Shown here piece by piece: positions 9,761-17,957 of a stretch of DNA of 22,724 nt (the stretch's first letter is position 1; each line of letters starts with the position of its first letter). Origin of the DNA: an uncultured Eubacteriales bacterium (GTDB lineage Bacteria > Bacillota > Clostridia > Peptostreptococcales > Anaerovoracaceae); NCBI GenBank assembly GCA_900547295.1, contig URGK01000042.1, positions 1-22,724 of the forward strand, read 5' to 3'. A model generated the notes under the pieces. That model made no database searches. It worked only from the letters and a program-made list of their open reading frames with translations, and was not told where the DNA came from. The translations under genes and the position numbers were made by a program.

Positions 9761-9805
9761 AATATATTATTTTAGGTTTATCGCCGAACCGGTAAATAAT
9801 ATATT
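9761..9805 (+). promoter_or_regulatory. Long AT-rich hairpin immediately before a ribosome site
   Basis: AATATATTATT (9761-9771) and AATAATATATT (9795-9805) are perfect 11-base inverted repeats. Inside them GGTT/AACC can add a further short stem. The repeat ends one base before AAGGAG (9806-9811), the ribosome site of the 34-codon ORF. It could be a cis-regulatory element or a stability hairpin. Confidence 0.5.
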
Positions 9806-9817
9806 AAGGAGACGAAA

Positions 9818-9922
9818 ATGAACAAAATATGCTGTATTTGCGGCGCTCCATACGGAGAAATCGCTTTTAAGGGCGAATATATCTGTGACACCTGCGCCCA
9901 TTTTTTAAAAGATAACTTCTAA
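9818..9922 (+). CDS. 34-residue zinc-ribbon-like mini-protein (CxxC...CxxC)
   Basis: A short ORF, ATG 9818 to TAA 9920-9922, preceded by an ideal AAGGAG six bases before the start. The product has two CxxC pairs, Cys5/Cys8 and Cys23/Cys26, separated by 14 residues, with an ICDTCAHFLKDNF tail, as expected for a small metal-binding knuckle. The Cys spacing and the I-C-x-x-C-A end recall the sporulation anti-sigma-G protein Gin (CsfB) and other tiny zinc proteins, but it is shorter than Gin and this likeness is only suggestive. It stands alone between two minus-strand units. Confidence 0.6.
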   Translation: MNKICCICGAPYGEIAFKGEYICDTCAHFLKDNF

Positions 9923-10040
9923 TATTTCATGGATTTAAATATCCAGCCTTATTACTTTTGTAATATACTGTTTTTCATAGCAACTGACTTTTCTCTGGCG
10001 GGAGAATAAGTTGATTAATTTATTTATATATCATTCGGGA

Positions 10041-10070
10041 AGGCTTTGCACTGCAAACCTATTTCGTTTT
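10041..10070 (+). terminator. Probable terminator of the mini-protein transcript
   Basis: AGGCTTTG-CACTG-CAAACCT forms a stem with one bulged C, followed by ATTTCGTTTTTTT. It overlaps the 3' end of the convergent flavin-reductase gene. Confidence 0.5.
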
Positions 10071-10688
10071 TTTAATGCCGGTTCTGCGATTTCCCCCTTG
10101 TTTCTCACGGTTAATTCGTTTTCTGGTCTTTGGCTTCATAACAGAAAAACCGAATTTTCCTATCGGCTGACGTTTGAGTCCGAAATACTCGCCGTGGTTG
10201 TATGCCACAAGCGATGCCTGATCCAGTCTGATGCGTCCGGACCGGTCTATATACTGCTCGTCCACATGGACCTTGAGAATGTCTGCGATAAACATATCGT
10301 GACTGCCAAGCTCTATTATCTCGCGCACGCGGCACTCTATGTTGACAGGCGACTCTTTAATCATCGGGCACCTGACAATTTCGGCTCTTTCGGGCGTCAG
10401 CTTCATTTCTTTGAATTTATCTGTGTCGCGCCCGGATCTGACACCGCAGAAATCCGTTGCAAATGCCAGTTCCTCGCTGCACAGGTTTATTACAAATTCT
10501 CCTGTGTTTTCAATTATATTATGTGAATATCTTTCTTTTCTGACCGATATATATGTCATCGGCGGATTTGAGTTTACTATTCCTGTCCACGCTATTGTAA
10601 TGATATTGGGCTTTCTGCTTCCGCAGCTTACCATTACGGCAGGAACCGGATTAAGCATTGCTCCGCCCTTGAATGACCTTTTGCCCAT
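10059..10688 (-). CDS. Flavin reductase-like (FMN-binding split barrel) protein
   Basis: A 209-residue cytoplasmic protein of the flavin-reductase-like / flavoredoxin family. It opens with GGAMLNPVPAVMVSCG, then ITIAWTGIVNSNPP and YISVRKERYSHN, the FMN-binding half-barrel pattern, and continues with EFVINL and the G..SGRDTDKF element. Such proteins bind FMN and pass electrons between NAD(P)H or redox proteins and acceptors; the partner is unknown. The C-terminus is rich in Lys and Arg (KPKTRKRINREKQGGNRR). ATG 10688 follows GAGGAGGGA, which lies in the last codons of the rluD-like gene one base upstream, so the two are translationally linked. Confidence 0.85.
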   Translation of the reverse strand: MGKRSFKGGAMLNPVPAVMVSCGSRKPNIITIAWTGIVNSNPPMTYISVRKERYSHNIIENTGEFVINLCSEELAFATDFCGVRSGRDTDKFKEMKLTPERAEIVRCPMIKESPVNIECRVREIIELGSHDMFIADILKVHVDEQYIDRSGRIRLDQASLVAYNHGEYFGLKRQPIGKFGFSVMKPKTRKRINREKQGGNRRTGIKKTK

Positions 10689-10689
10689 A

Positions 10690-11616
10690 TTACCTGTCCC
10701 TCCTCAGCTTTTCGAGTATTGTCTGAAATTCTTCGGGAAGCTCGCTGTCAAACTCCATATATTCTCCTGTAGACGGGTGAACAAATCCCAGGGTTTTGGC
10801 ATGGAGCATCTGTCCCTGCGCTCCGTAGAGAGGCTTTTTAGGTCCGTATACAGTATCTCCTAAAAGCGGGTGTTTTATATATGCCATATGGACTCTTATC
10901 TGATGAGTCCTGCCTGTTTTGAGTACAGCTTCTATGAGGGTAAACCTGCCGAATCTCTCAAGCACCCTGTAGGTCGTATATGCTTCCTTGGAATTGCTGT
11001 ATGTAACAGCCTGTCTGAGTCTGTTTGACGGATCTCTGCCTATGGGAGCGTCAACCGTTCCCTCGTCCTCTGTAAAGTTGTTGTAGACTATAGCCTGATA
11101 GGATCTTTTAATCGTATGCTTTTCGAGCTGAGCCGCAAGGCTTTTGTGGGCCTCGTCGTTTTTGGCTATCATAAGCAGGCCACTGGTGTCCTTGTCTATT
11201 CTGTGGACAATCCCCGGCCTTATAACTCCGTTGATAGATGACAGTCTGCCTTTGCAGTGATACATTACGGCATTGACAAGGGTGCCTGTGTAATTGCCTG
11301 CCGCAGGGTGAACCACCATTCCCTTGGGCTTGTTTACAACAAGCACATCGTCATCCTCATAGACAATATCAAGAGGTATGTTTTCGGCTGCAACATCAAG
11401 CTCCACAGGCTCAGGAACCAGAACTTCCACAAGGTCGCCTGCTTCAACCCTTCGTTTTTTTTCTGTGCATATCTGTCCGTTTACGCTGACGCCGCCCTGC
11501 TCTATGAGCTTCTGAAGCGCGCTTCTTGAAAGATTCTGCACAATACCGGCAAGAGCAGCATCAATTCTGCTGCCCTTCATATCATCTTCAACTGTTATTT
11601 TTATCAGATTTTCCAT
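10690..11616 (-). CDS. rluD: Ribosomal large-subunit pseudouridine synthase, RluD type
   Basis: This 308-residue protein has an N-terminal S4 RNA-binding domain (about 15-65, SRIDAAL...SRSALQKLI...VSVNG) and a RluA-family catalytic domain. The hallmark HRIDKDTSG (138-146) contains the catalytic Asp141; NKPKGMVVHP (95-104) and TGRTHQIRVH are also typical. It converts specific uridines of 23S rRNA to pseudouridine. In Firmicutes the orthologue is often called ylyB; the exact target sites are not provable from sequence. It lies 12 bases after the Sel1-repeat gene and one base before the flavin-reductase gene, in one operon. Confidence 0.93.
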   Translation of the reverse strand: MENLIKITVEDDMKGSRIDAALAGIVQNLSRSALQKLIEQGGVSVNGQICTEKKRRVEAGDLVEVLVPEPVELDVAAENIPLDIVYEDDDVLVVNKPKGMVVHPAAGNYTGTLVNAVMYHCKGRLSSINGVIRPGIVHRIDKDTSGLLMIAKNDEAHKSLAAQLEKHTIKRSYQAIVYNNFTEDEGTVDAPIGRDPSNRLRQAVTYSNSKEAYTTYRVLERFGRFTLIEAVLKTGRTHQIRVHMAYIKHPLLGDTVYGPKKPLYGAQGQMLHAKTLGFVHPSTGEYMEFDSELPEEFQTILEKLRRDR

Positions 11617-11628
11617 TTTTCCTACCGT

Positions 11629-11982
11629 CTATAACCAGCAGATAGAGTATAAGGAGGCCGCAGCCTGCGCAATGCTGCTCTCAGCCTTGTATATACGTCC
11701 TATCGCAACAATGGAATCGATATTGCCGCAATTTGCTCCCTGCTTGAAGTAAAGCTTCGCCTTTGCAATATCCTGCGCAGTTCCGATACCGTTCATATAC
11801 ACTCTGCCCATATGATAAAAAGCCTCCGGATCTCCTGCCTTTGCCGCAATCATATAAAGCCTGACTGCATTCTGACAGTCCTGCTCTATCAGCGTTCCCT
11901 CCTCAATCATACTGCCAAGCTCTGTAAGCTTTGCGGCCTGCTTGGCAGATATATTTTCATTTATTTTTAAAGTTAATTCCAC
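11629..11982 (-). CDS. Small Sel1-like repeat protein
   Basis: A 117-residue soluble protein starting at GTG 11982, with GGGAGG six to seven bases before it. Residues about 36-107 hold two Sel1-like (TPR-type) repeats, recognisable by A.RLY..AAKAGDPEAFYHMGRVYMNGIG and A.LYFKQGANCGNIDSIVAIGRIY. Such alpha-helical hairpins mediate protein-protein contacts; no enzyme domain is present. It is first in the operon with the RluD-type synthase and the flavin-reductase gene, transcribed from the promoter at 12034-12061. Its partner is unknown. Confidence 0.75.
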   Translation of the reverse strand: MELTLKINENISAKQAAKLTELGSMIEEGTLIEQDCQNAVRLYMIAAKAGDPEAFYHMGRVYMNGIGTAQDIAKAKLYFKQGANCGNIDSIVAIGRIYKAESSIAQAAASLYSICWL

Positions 11983-12033
11983 CTGTTACCTCCCTGTGCC
12001 TTTTGTCGTATGCAATCTGGCTGCTTTTATTTG

Positions 12034-12061
12034 ATTGTAACACAAAGCAGTTCCTTGTCAA
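12034..12061 (-). promoter_or_regulatory. Housekeeping promoter of the Sel1-rluD-flavin reductase operon
   Basis: On the minus strand TTGACA (12061-12056) and TACAAT (12039-12034) are separated by 16 bases, about 50 bases before the GTG start at 11982. Confidence 0.8.
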
Positions 12062-12089
12062 CAGCTCGTATGACATCGGGGTTACGGTA

Positions 12090-12119
12090 TTTACATATTG
12101 CAGTTATTGAGAGTATAAT
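12090..12119 (+). promoter_or_regulatory. Promoter of the sigma factor / membrane partner operon
   Basis: TTTACA (12090-12095), 18 bases, TATAAT (12114-12119). It looks like a vegetative promoter rather than a typical ECF autoregulated one (no AAC-type -35 is seen). Confidence 0.65.
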
Positions 12120-12190
12120 CTAAACAGAAAATTTTTATGTAATATCCTGCTCTTTATCCATAGTAAACAGTTGAAAGGAGGATTACAGAA

Positions 12191-12748
12191 TTGGAAGATA
12201 GTAAAATAATTGAGCTGTTCTTTGCACGCTCTGAGCAGGCGATTTCGGAGCTTGCATCAAAGTATGGCAAGCTGTGCCTTAAGATCGCAAAGAACATCCT
12301 GAGTAACACTTCTGATGCGGAGGAATGCGTAAATGACACATATCTGGGAGCATGGAATTCCATACCTCCCGCAAAGCCGGATCCGCTGCAGGCATACATA
12401 TGCCGTATTGTACGCAATATTTCAATTATGAAATATCACAGCAACACTGCCGCCAAACGAAACAGCTTTTACAGTTCTGCGCTTGATGAACTTGAATTAT
12501 GCCTGTCATCACCTGCGTCTGTTGAAGACAGTGTTTCTGCAAATGAGCTTGCAGGTCTGCTGGATTCTTTTCTGGATACTTTGACCGGTACGGAGCGAAT
12601 TATGTTTGTGCGGCGCTACTGGTATGCAGACAGCATTTCAGACATTGCGGAAAATTTCAATATCCGGGCGGGAACTGCGGCAGTCAGACTGTCACGCATA
12701 AGGAAAAAGCTCAGAAAATATCTGGAGAAAGAGGGGTATGTAATATGA
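12191..12748 (+). CDS. RNA polymerase sigma-70 family (ECF-type) factor
   Basis: A 185-residue sigma factor starting at TTG 12191, eight bases after AAAGGAGG. Region 2 spans about residues 10-90; DAEECVNDTYLGAW (42-55) is the conserved helix binding core RNA polymerase. Region 4 spans about 130-178, with the helix-turn-helix around YADSISDIAENFNIRAGTAAVRL. It would direct RNA polymerase to a special promoter set. The gene overlaps the next by ATGA, so the two are translationally coupled, the usual arrangement for a sigma factor and the membrane protein that holds it. Target promoters are not evident in this window. Confidence 0.88.
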   Translation: MEDSKIIELFFARSEQAISELASKYGKLCLKIAKNILSNTSDAEECVNDTYLGAWNSIPPAKPDPLQAYICRIVRNISIMKYHSNTAAKRNSFYSSALDELELCLSSPASVEDSVSANELAGLLDSFLDTLTGTERIMFVRRYWYADSISDIAENFNIRAGTAAVRLSRIRKKLRKYLEKEGYVI

Positions 12749-13719
12749 AACGAGAAACTATTTCAGACGCAGTAGGCAAAATCAGCGACAGGCATATTCT
12801 GGAGGCTGAAACCTATGCCGCAGCAGCAGGAAAAAGCGTACCTGTACGCTGCAGAAAATCAGCTCTTGCAGCGGCTGTTGCCATAATTCTTCTTGCAGGC
12901 AGCGCTGTTTTCTTTTTTAGTATACCTGATATGACGGTTACTGCCTGTGAATACGAAACAGGCAACGAAATCACGCCCGCCGAGGCAGTTATAAGTACGG
13001 GGACTATAGATGATACGGGAGAAATGACAGGCCACCCTCTGATGTTTTATCTGTCGGGAGAGAATATAAAAAGTATCAGGTTTTCCTGTAAAAATCAGTT
13101 TATTGATTTCAGGGACTGGACACAAAAACGTGACGAATACGGAGAGACTCAGAATTTCACCGTCATATACGGTAAGAATAAAAAAGAATACAATTCCCTG
13201 CTCATAGACTGGGTCCCTGAGAATACTATCAGAGAACTGACCGATAACGACAGCAGCACAATTACAGGCCTGCCTGAAAACCTGCGAAACGATATCATAG
13301 TTATGGAAATAACCTTCGAAAACGGCAAAACACTGACTAAGGCTGTAACTGTAAGACTGCTTGATGACGGCAGATTCTCCGCCGCCTTCGATGACTACAC
13401 AATAACTGAAAACGATGAATTTATTAAAAGACCTGACAGCGAAGCAATTCCGAGAGAAATACTCTACAGGCAAGGGGACAAGGCTCTGCAGCCTCTTACA
13501 GAAGCTATGCTTGAAGCCGCCGAAAAAACTGCTCTTGACTATTACAGGCATACTGTATTTACCGTAAACTCAATCAGCTATCTCAAGCAGGGATCAAAGG
13601 ATAATCTGTATATATTCGCCGTCAATGTCAGTACAGACGGAATTGTTCAGGAGCCTGACCGCAGAATTGCCATGAGGCTTTCAGGTGATGTATGGGAAGT
13701 TGCAGATGAAGGCTATTAG
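12745..13719 (+). CDS. Single-pass membrane protein, probable anti-sigma factor
   Basis: A 324-residue protein with a cytoplasmic N-terminus (about 1-38, MKRETISDAVGKISDRHI), one membrane helix (about 39-60, ALAAAVAIILLAGSAVFFF) and a large extracytoplasmic domain that I cannot assign to a family. The N-terminal pattern of isoleucine-spaced acidic helix followed by RCRKS is common in Clostridia next to ECF sigma genes. The ATGA overlap with the sigma gene and the topology support a role in binding and releasing that sigma factor in response to an envelope signal; this is inference. There is no zinc-binding HxxxCxxC motif. A bidirectional terminator follows at 13729-13763. Confidence 0.65.
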   Translation: MKRETISDAVGKISDRHILEAETYAAAAGKSVPVRCRKSALAAAVAIILLAGSAVFFFSIPDMTVTACEYETGNEITPAEAVISTGTIDDTGEMTGHPLMFYLSGENIKSIRFSCKNQFIDFRDWTQKRDEYGETQNFTVIYGKNKKEYNSLLIDWVPENTIRELTDNDSSTITGLPENLRNDIIVMEITFENGKTLTKAVTVRLLDDGRFSAAFDDYTITENDEFIKRPDSEAIPREILYRQGDKALQPLTEAMLEAAEKTALDYYRHTVFTVNSISYLKQGSKDNLYIFAVNVSTDGIVQEPDRRIAMRLSGDVWEVADEGY

Positions 13720-13728
13720 CTTCAGAGA

Positions 13729-13763
13729 AAAGGACATAAAGCGCTGTCTGCCTTATGTCCTTT
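13729..13763. terminator. Bidirectional terminator between convergent units
   Basis: AAAGGACATAA (13729-13739) and TTATGTCCTTT (13753-13763) form an 11-pair stem with a 13-base loop. It lies between the anti-sigma gene (plus) and the DHHW gene (minus) and has T-rich flanks on both strands. Confidence 0.85.
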
Positions 13764-13768
13764 AATAT

Positions 13769-14869
13769 CTACATTCCCAGTTTTGCTATGTTGCTATCCC
13801 CTGCAAAGTTTGAAAGCTCATACAGAAACAGTATCTCGTCTGCCGCGCCCGCTATCATATCTATATTTCCCGAGAAATATCTCATATCAACCATAACTAT
13901 TTCCCCGTAGTCCTCTGTCAGAAGCGGTGCGAAGCAGTTTGCAAAGGAATCTTTGACAACAACAAGTTTTCTGTCATTGCTACCGCTCTTTATATCGGTT
14001 ATTCCGTAGTTTCCTCCGAAAAATACTCTGTATTTGTCTTTTTCTTTCAGAGCATTCATATCGAACATACCGATATCCCTGCCGTCTGCCGTAACCTGTA
14101 CCTTTCCTGCCAGCACAGGAATTTTAATCGTATCAAGGGAGCCACCCTCTGATACTTTTTTCACTGCGCTTTTATCAAGAACCTTGGAATAAAGTGTCCC
14201 GAGAAAATCATCGCATACCTCTATAGTATCATATGAGCATTTTTTACCCGTAAAAGCTTCATATCCCGCATATGCTCCGTCAAGTGTCCAGTGATGATCT
14301 GTCCTGTAATATAATAAATCCCCTTTTTTGCTTTTAAGTACATCCCTAAGATCTATAACCCGGCAGTTTTTAAGAATACTGCCTGCCGTATCATACATTG
14401 CGGCATCATTAAAGAGCTGCGCATTTACAGGAAGCTTTCCGCTGTATATGTCGCCGCTTTCGGGAACAAGCATTGCCGTAACGGTTTTGTCGCTGTATTT
14501 AAGCGCAATGTTTTCAATTTTTTTCAGGTTTCTCTCATACCTTTTAAAATTCATATCCTTGTCAAGCTTCTTGTCAAAGTAAAAGCCGTCTCTGCCTAGA
14601 TATGCTCCGCCTATGTCCTTTCTGCCTGAGGCTTTCTTGACTGCTGTGGCCGAAGCTGTAAGCAAGTCTCTTCCCGGCATCTGATCGCTGGTGTAGTCCA
14701 TAAGCTGCTGCTGAAATTCTCCCGATAATATATCTGCCGAAAGCACATCTGAAAGCTTTGTCAGATATCTGTTTTCGTTTTCCGAAAAGCTTCTGTCTGT
14801 CCCCGCAAATACTGATATTCCTCCTGCAATCAGACAGGCCGTAAATATGTATATGAATAATTTTTTCAT
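13769..14869 (-). CDS. DHHW / AlgX-like SGNH acyltransferase partner protein
   Basis: A 366-residue exported protein: N-terminal hydrophobic anchor (MKKLFIYIFTACLIAGG), then RSFSENENRYLT, a typical opening of DHHW proteins. The family motif DHHWT is at 191-195 and a KDSFAN motif at 306-311. By analogy with AlgX/AlgJ, Asp191, His193 and Ser308 would form the SGNH-type triad that moves an acyl group to a glycan outside the cell. It lies 16 bases after the MBOAT gene, which in this pairing supplies acyl groups across the membrane. The acceptor polymer is not known. It is the last gene of the unit starting at 17926. Confidence 0.82.
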   Translation of the reverse strand: MKKLFIYIFTACLIAGGISVFAGTDRSFSENENRYLTKLSDVLSADILSGEFQQQLMDYTSDQMPGRDLLTASATAVKKASGRKDIGGAYLGRDGFYFDKKLDKDMNFKRYERNLKKIENIALKYSDKTVTAMLVPESGDIYSGKLPVNAQLFNDAAMYDTAGSILKNCRVIDLRDVLKSKKGDLLYYRTDHHWTLDGAYAGYEAFTGKKCSYDTIEVCDDFLGTLYSKVLDKSAVKKVSEGGSLDTIKIPVLAGKVQVTADGRDIGMFDMNALKEKDKYRVFFGGNYGITDIKSGSNDRKLVVVKDSFANCFAPLLTEDYGEIVMVDMRYFSGNIDMIAGAADEILFLYELSNFAGDSNIAKLGM

Positions 14870-14885
14870 AGTTTAGCCTCCCCTC

Positions 14886-16271
14886 TTAAAATCTGAAATA
14901 CAGGAACGGATTGTAACTGTCCCCGATTATAAAGGCAGTTGCCGCCGCCAGCATCACAAATGCAAATATGAACCTTGTAGCATCCAAAGCCTTTTCGTTT
15001 TTCAAAAGCCTTGCCGGAATATCCCTGACTGTATGCACCGAGCCAAATGCCGCTATGAAAAGCAGCACTCCGTAGGTCTGCAAATAATATATGCTCATAG
15101 GCGAGCTTCCTCCTGCTCCAAGCCCTATCATTGATTTAAGATAAGGGCCGAGAACCGATATATCATCGCAGGCAAACAGAACCCAGCCTGCTATTATAAA
15201 CAGAAGCGCATATATATGTGACAGTGCATGCGGCAGTTTTTCAAGTATGCGGCCGAGAAACAGTTTTTCGGCTGCTATAAGAACGAAATAGTAAAGTCCC
15301 CATACTATGAAGTTCCAGCCTGCGCCGTGCCACAGTCCCGTAAGAGCCCACACAATTACAAGGTTTAGAATCTGACGCGCTGTGCCTCTGCGGTTGCCGC
15401 CGAGAGGTATATACAGATATTCTCTGAACCATACGCCGAGAGTAATATGCCATCTCCTCCAGAATTCCGTAATACTTTTTGACTCATACGGATACCTGAA
15501 GTTTTCGGGAAATGTAAACCCGAATATTTTGCCGAGGCCTATTGCCATATCGGAATACCCCGAAAAGTCGTAGTAAATCTGGAATGTGAACGCTATAGCA
15601 CCTGTCCACGCCATAAGAGCAGGTATATTGCCGCCATAGGAATATATCTCATCCCACAGCAGACCGCACTGATTTGCTATGAGCACCTTTTTGCCAAGTC
15701 CTACGGCAAATCTTACAATTCCGTCCGATACCATATCATAATTTAAAGTCCTGCCTTTAAGCTGGTTTTCAATATCCTGATATCTTACTATAGGTCCCGC
15801 TATAAGCTGAGGGAAAAACGTTATATACATGCCGAAGTCGATAATGTTTCTCTGCACCTTTACGGTTCCTCTGTAGACATCTATTATGTATGACAGCACC
15901 TGAAAGGTATAAAAGGATATACCTATAGGAAGCGCCAGTTTAAGAGTGCCTATATTAATTCCTGAAATCCTGTTTAGATTGTCTATGGCAAAATCGGTGT
16001 ATTTAAAGAAGCAGAGCATACCGATATTCACTGCAACGCATATGACAAGTATCAGGTTTCTCCTGTCTGTCTGCTCAAGTCTCCTGCCCATAAAATAGTT
16101 AAATACTATCGAAAACATCATAAGCAGTACATATACAGGCTCTCCCCACGCATAAAATATAAGGCTTGCTGTAAGGAGCAAGCCGTTGCGCAGTTTTTCC
16201 GGAAGAATTCTGTAAAGTATCATCACAGCAGGAAGAAATATGAATATGAATACTATACTGCTGAATACCAT
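14886..16271 (-). CDS. MBOAT-family O-acyltransferase (AlgI/DltB-like)
   Basis: A 461-residue polytopic membrane protein with the full MBOAT signature: LPIGISFYTFQ (114-124), FFPQLIAGPIVRY (152-164), YYDFSGYSDMAIG (233-245), FWRRWHITLG (270-279) and the invariant histidine in LTGLWHGAGW (His315). MBOAT proteins of this group move acyl groups, usually acetyl, to an extracytoplasmic acceptor with help from a DHHW/AlgX-type partner, which is the next gene. ATG 16271 follows AGGAGG by four or five bases. No D-alanylation genes (dltA, dltC) are adjacent, so polysaccharide O-acetylation is likelier than teichoic-acid D-alanylation. Confidence 0.92.
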   Translation of the reverse strand: MVFSSIVFIFIFLPAVMILYRILPEKLRNGLLLTASLIFYAWGEPVYVLLMMFSIVFNYFMGRRLEQTDRRNLILVICVAVNIGMLCFFKYTDFAIDNLNRISGINIGTLKLALPIGISFYTFQVLSYIIDVYRGTVKVQRNIIDFGMYITFFPQLIAGPIVRYQDIENQLKGRTLNYDMVSDGIVRFAVGLGKKVLIANQCGLLWDEIYSYGGNIPALMAWTGAIAFTFQIYYDFSGYSDMAIGLGKIFGFTFPENFRYPYESKSITEFWRRWHITLGVWFREYLYIPLGGNRRGTARQILNLVIVWALTGLWHGAGWNFIVWGLYYFVLIAAEKLFLGRILEKLPHALSHIYALLFIIAGWVLFACDDISVLGPYLKSMIGLGAGGSSPMSIYYLQTYGVLLFIAAFGSVHTVRDIPARLLKNEKALDATRFIFAFVMLAAATAFIIGDSYNPFLYFRF

Positions 16272-16282
16272 ATATCCTCCTG

Positions 16283-16774
16283 TTATTTACCGATGAAATC
16301 CGTAAATGCTTTCTTGACTTCGTCCTGCTTGTCACAGATTATGAGGACTGCATATTTGCCGTCTTTAAAGGTTATTGCGTTTTCTGCTTTTTTGACCTCC
16401 TCAGGAGCATACTGCGAGAATACGTTTATTCTGTCCTGAACGTGATCCTTAAGCGATTTCTCGGCATCCGAGGTATCTGAAGCATTCTTCAGAGCTATTA
16501 CTGCAATCTCGTCTGCGCTTCCCTCATTTGAATATGACACAAAGAATTTGTCAACCTTGCTGTAATCCATATCCGAGATATATGCAAACAGATCCTCCGC
16601 ATCCTCGCTGCTGCTGTCTGCCGAAAGCATTTCGCCCAGAGTGTCATCGGCCGCTTCCATGGCAGTTCTTAAATCATACATACTGACCGTATCGCTGCTG
16701 CCGCCGCAGCCTGCGGCAAATACTGCCGCAAGCATACACACTGCCAGTAAACCTGCTTTAATTTTGTTTTTCAT
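16283..16774 (-). CDS. DUF4358 lipoprotein
   Basis: A 163-residue secreted lipoprotein: basic start, hydrophobic core, lipobox ending AAGC with the lipidated cysteine at about residue 23, then GGSSD. The mature part resembles DUF4358 proteins (an S/D-rich region, then KVDKFFVSYS.EGSADEIAVI, and a late KYAVLIICD strand). The role of this family is unknown, but it recurs beside MBOAT and DHHW genes in Clostridia, as here, so it may assist glycan acylation on the outer face. It lies 12 bases after the transglutaminase-like gene and 11 before the MBOAT gene. Confidence 0.75.
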   Translation of the reverse strand: MKNKIKAGLLAVCMLAAVFAAGCGGSSDTVSMYDLRTAMEAADDTLGEMLSADSSSEDAEDLFAYISDMDYSKVDKFFVSYSNEGSADEIAVIALKNASDTSDAEKSLKDHVQDRINVFSQYAPEEVKKAENAITFKDGKYAVLIICDKQDEVKKAFTDFIGK

Positions 16775-16786
16775 ATGTTATTACCC

Positions 16787-17926
16787 CTATTTAGCATTAT
16801 TTATCTTGTCTTTGATGGCTTCCTCGCCGTTTATCTCTGAAGCTGAGGAATTGTATGTTACAGGCCAGCTGTCACTGTCACCGAAAGCCTTGGCAATTCT
16901 TCTGCCGATTTTTTCTGCCGTTTCCTGTGAAATATCACTGTCTGACTCTGCAGGAGTGTTGATAACAACACGAAGAATGTATTTGCCGTTATCATCTCTG
17001 AACCAGTTCCAGTCAAGATATGTATCTGTGTAATCCACGCTTATTCGATCTGACAGACTGTTCATAATCGTATTTACAGTCGCCGCATCATCATCCGCAG
17101 GCTGTTTCTCAAATCCGATTGCAAATACGTATTTCTGCTCATCAATCTGCTTCTTGACTGCTTCAGGGATACCGAATATATCTTTTGCCTCTGCCCTGTT
17201 CATAAATACATAGCAGTACTTGGTTCCGTCTGCCGCAGGGAAGAAATCCATATTCCAGTCGTGTCCTGCCGAAGCGATATCATCATTCATATTGAAGTTC
17301 GCATAATTGCCTGTTTCTGCATCCGAGTATACATCTGTATGGTACCATTTGCCGTCAAGTTTTACAAGATTCCATGTATGATACATCTCTGTATTATGTA
17401 CAACCATACAGTCTATATCCATCATCTGCATAAACAGTCTGAAGGTAGTCGCATAGCCTACGCATACAGCATCGTGATATTTCAGAACGCCGTAAGGATT
17501 ATCGCTGTCCTTGCCTGAGCTTGGTATTACCGTAAGCAGTCCCTTGTCCTGACCTATGTTTTTAACAAGCCAGTCATATACGGCCTTTTCCTTGTCGTAA
17601 TCAGACATATCATCGGTTATTATCTCATTGAGTACATCTGATGCCATCTTGAGTGTTTCTTTGTCTTTGTCGCCAAGTCCCGCATCGCTGCCTTTTTTGT
17701 AGGCATCTGATATCTTCTCTGTAGACTCAACAGTATATTCACCCATTATGGTGACGTCATTTTCTCTGTTTACATCTTCTGTATTGCCGTTTATTGACGC
17801 AACCTCATTTTTTACCTTGCCTATTGATGCAAGGGAGCATACACTCATTACCGTGCTTGCCACTATGCATACTGCAAGGAATACTGCTAAAACCACAACC
17901 AGTTTCCCTTTTAAAATCTCTTTCAT
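16787..17926 (-). CDS. Membrane-anchored transglutaminase-like protein
   Basis: A 379-residue protein starting at ATG 17926 (GGAGGA four bases before). An in-frame start at 17986 would lie inside the promoter and is rejected. One membrane helix (about 9-30) anchors an extracellular domain. Residues about 110-205 form a transglutaminase-like core with Cys155 in DAVCVGYA, His183 in MYHTWN and Asp198 in WYHTDV, a complete Cys-His-Asp triad. Members act as proteases or cross-linking enzymes; the substrate here is unknown. It leads the four-gene envelope unit and probably acts on, or with, the cell surface. Confidence 0.85.
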   Translation of the reverse strand: MKEILKGKLVVVLAVFLAVCIVASTVMSVCSLASIGKVKNEVASINGNTEDVNRENDVTIMGEYTVESTEKISDAYKKGSDAGLGDKDKETLKMASDVLNEIITDDMSDYDKEKAVYDWLVKNIGQDKGLLTVIPSSGKDSDNPYGVLKYHDAVCVGYATTFRLFMQMMDIDCMVVHNTEMYHTWNLVKLDGKWYHTDVYSDAETGNYANFNMNDDIASAGHDWNMDFFPAADGTKYCYVFMNRAEAKDIFGIPEAVKKQIDEQKYVFAIGFEKQPADDDAATVNTIMNSLSDRISVDYTDTYLDWNWFRDDNGKYILRVVINTPAESDSDISQETAEKIGRRIAKAFGDSDSWPVTYNSSASEINGEEAIKDKINNAK

Positions 17927-17957
17927 GTTATCCTCCATATCAATAAATTTCGTGCTT

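Larger units (their letters stand above)
9669..10058. other. Intergenic region with mini-protein unit
   Basis: Between two minus-strand genes this stretch holds the hairpin at 9761-9805, the 34-codon plus-strand ORF and its probable terminator at 10041-10070. Nothing recognisable is seen between 9923 and 10040. Confidence 0.6.

Noticed and set aside
10011..10526. Plus-strand 171-codon open frame opposite the flavin-reductase gene
   Set aside because: Antisense to a well-supported family member; TTG start without ribosome site.
12859..13551. Minus-strand 230-codon open frame opposite the probable anti-sigma gene
   Set aside because: The plus frame has a coupled start, a membrane helix and a terminator; the minus frame has no ribosome site or recognisable domain.
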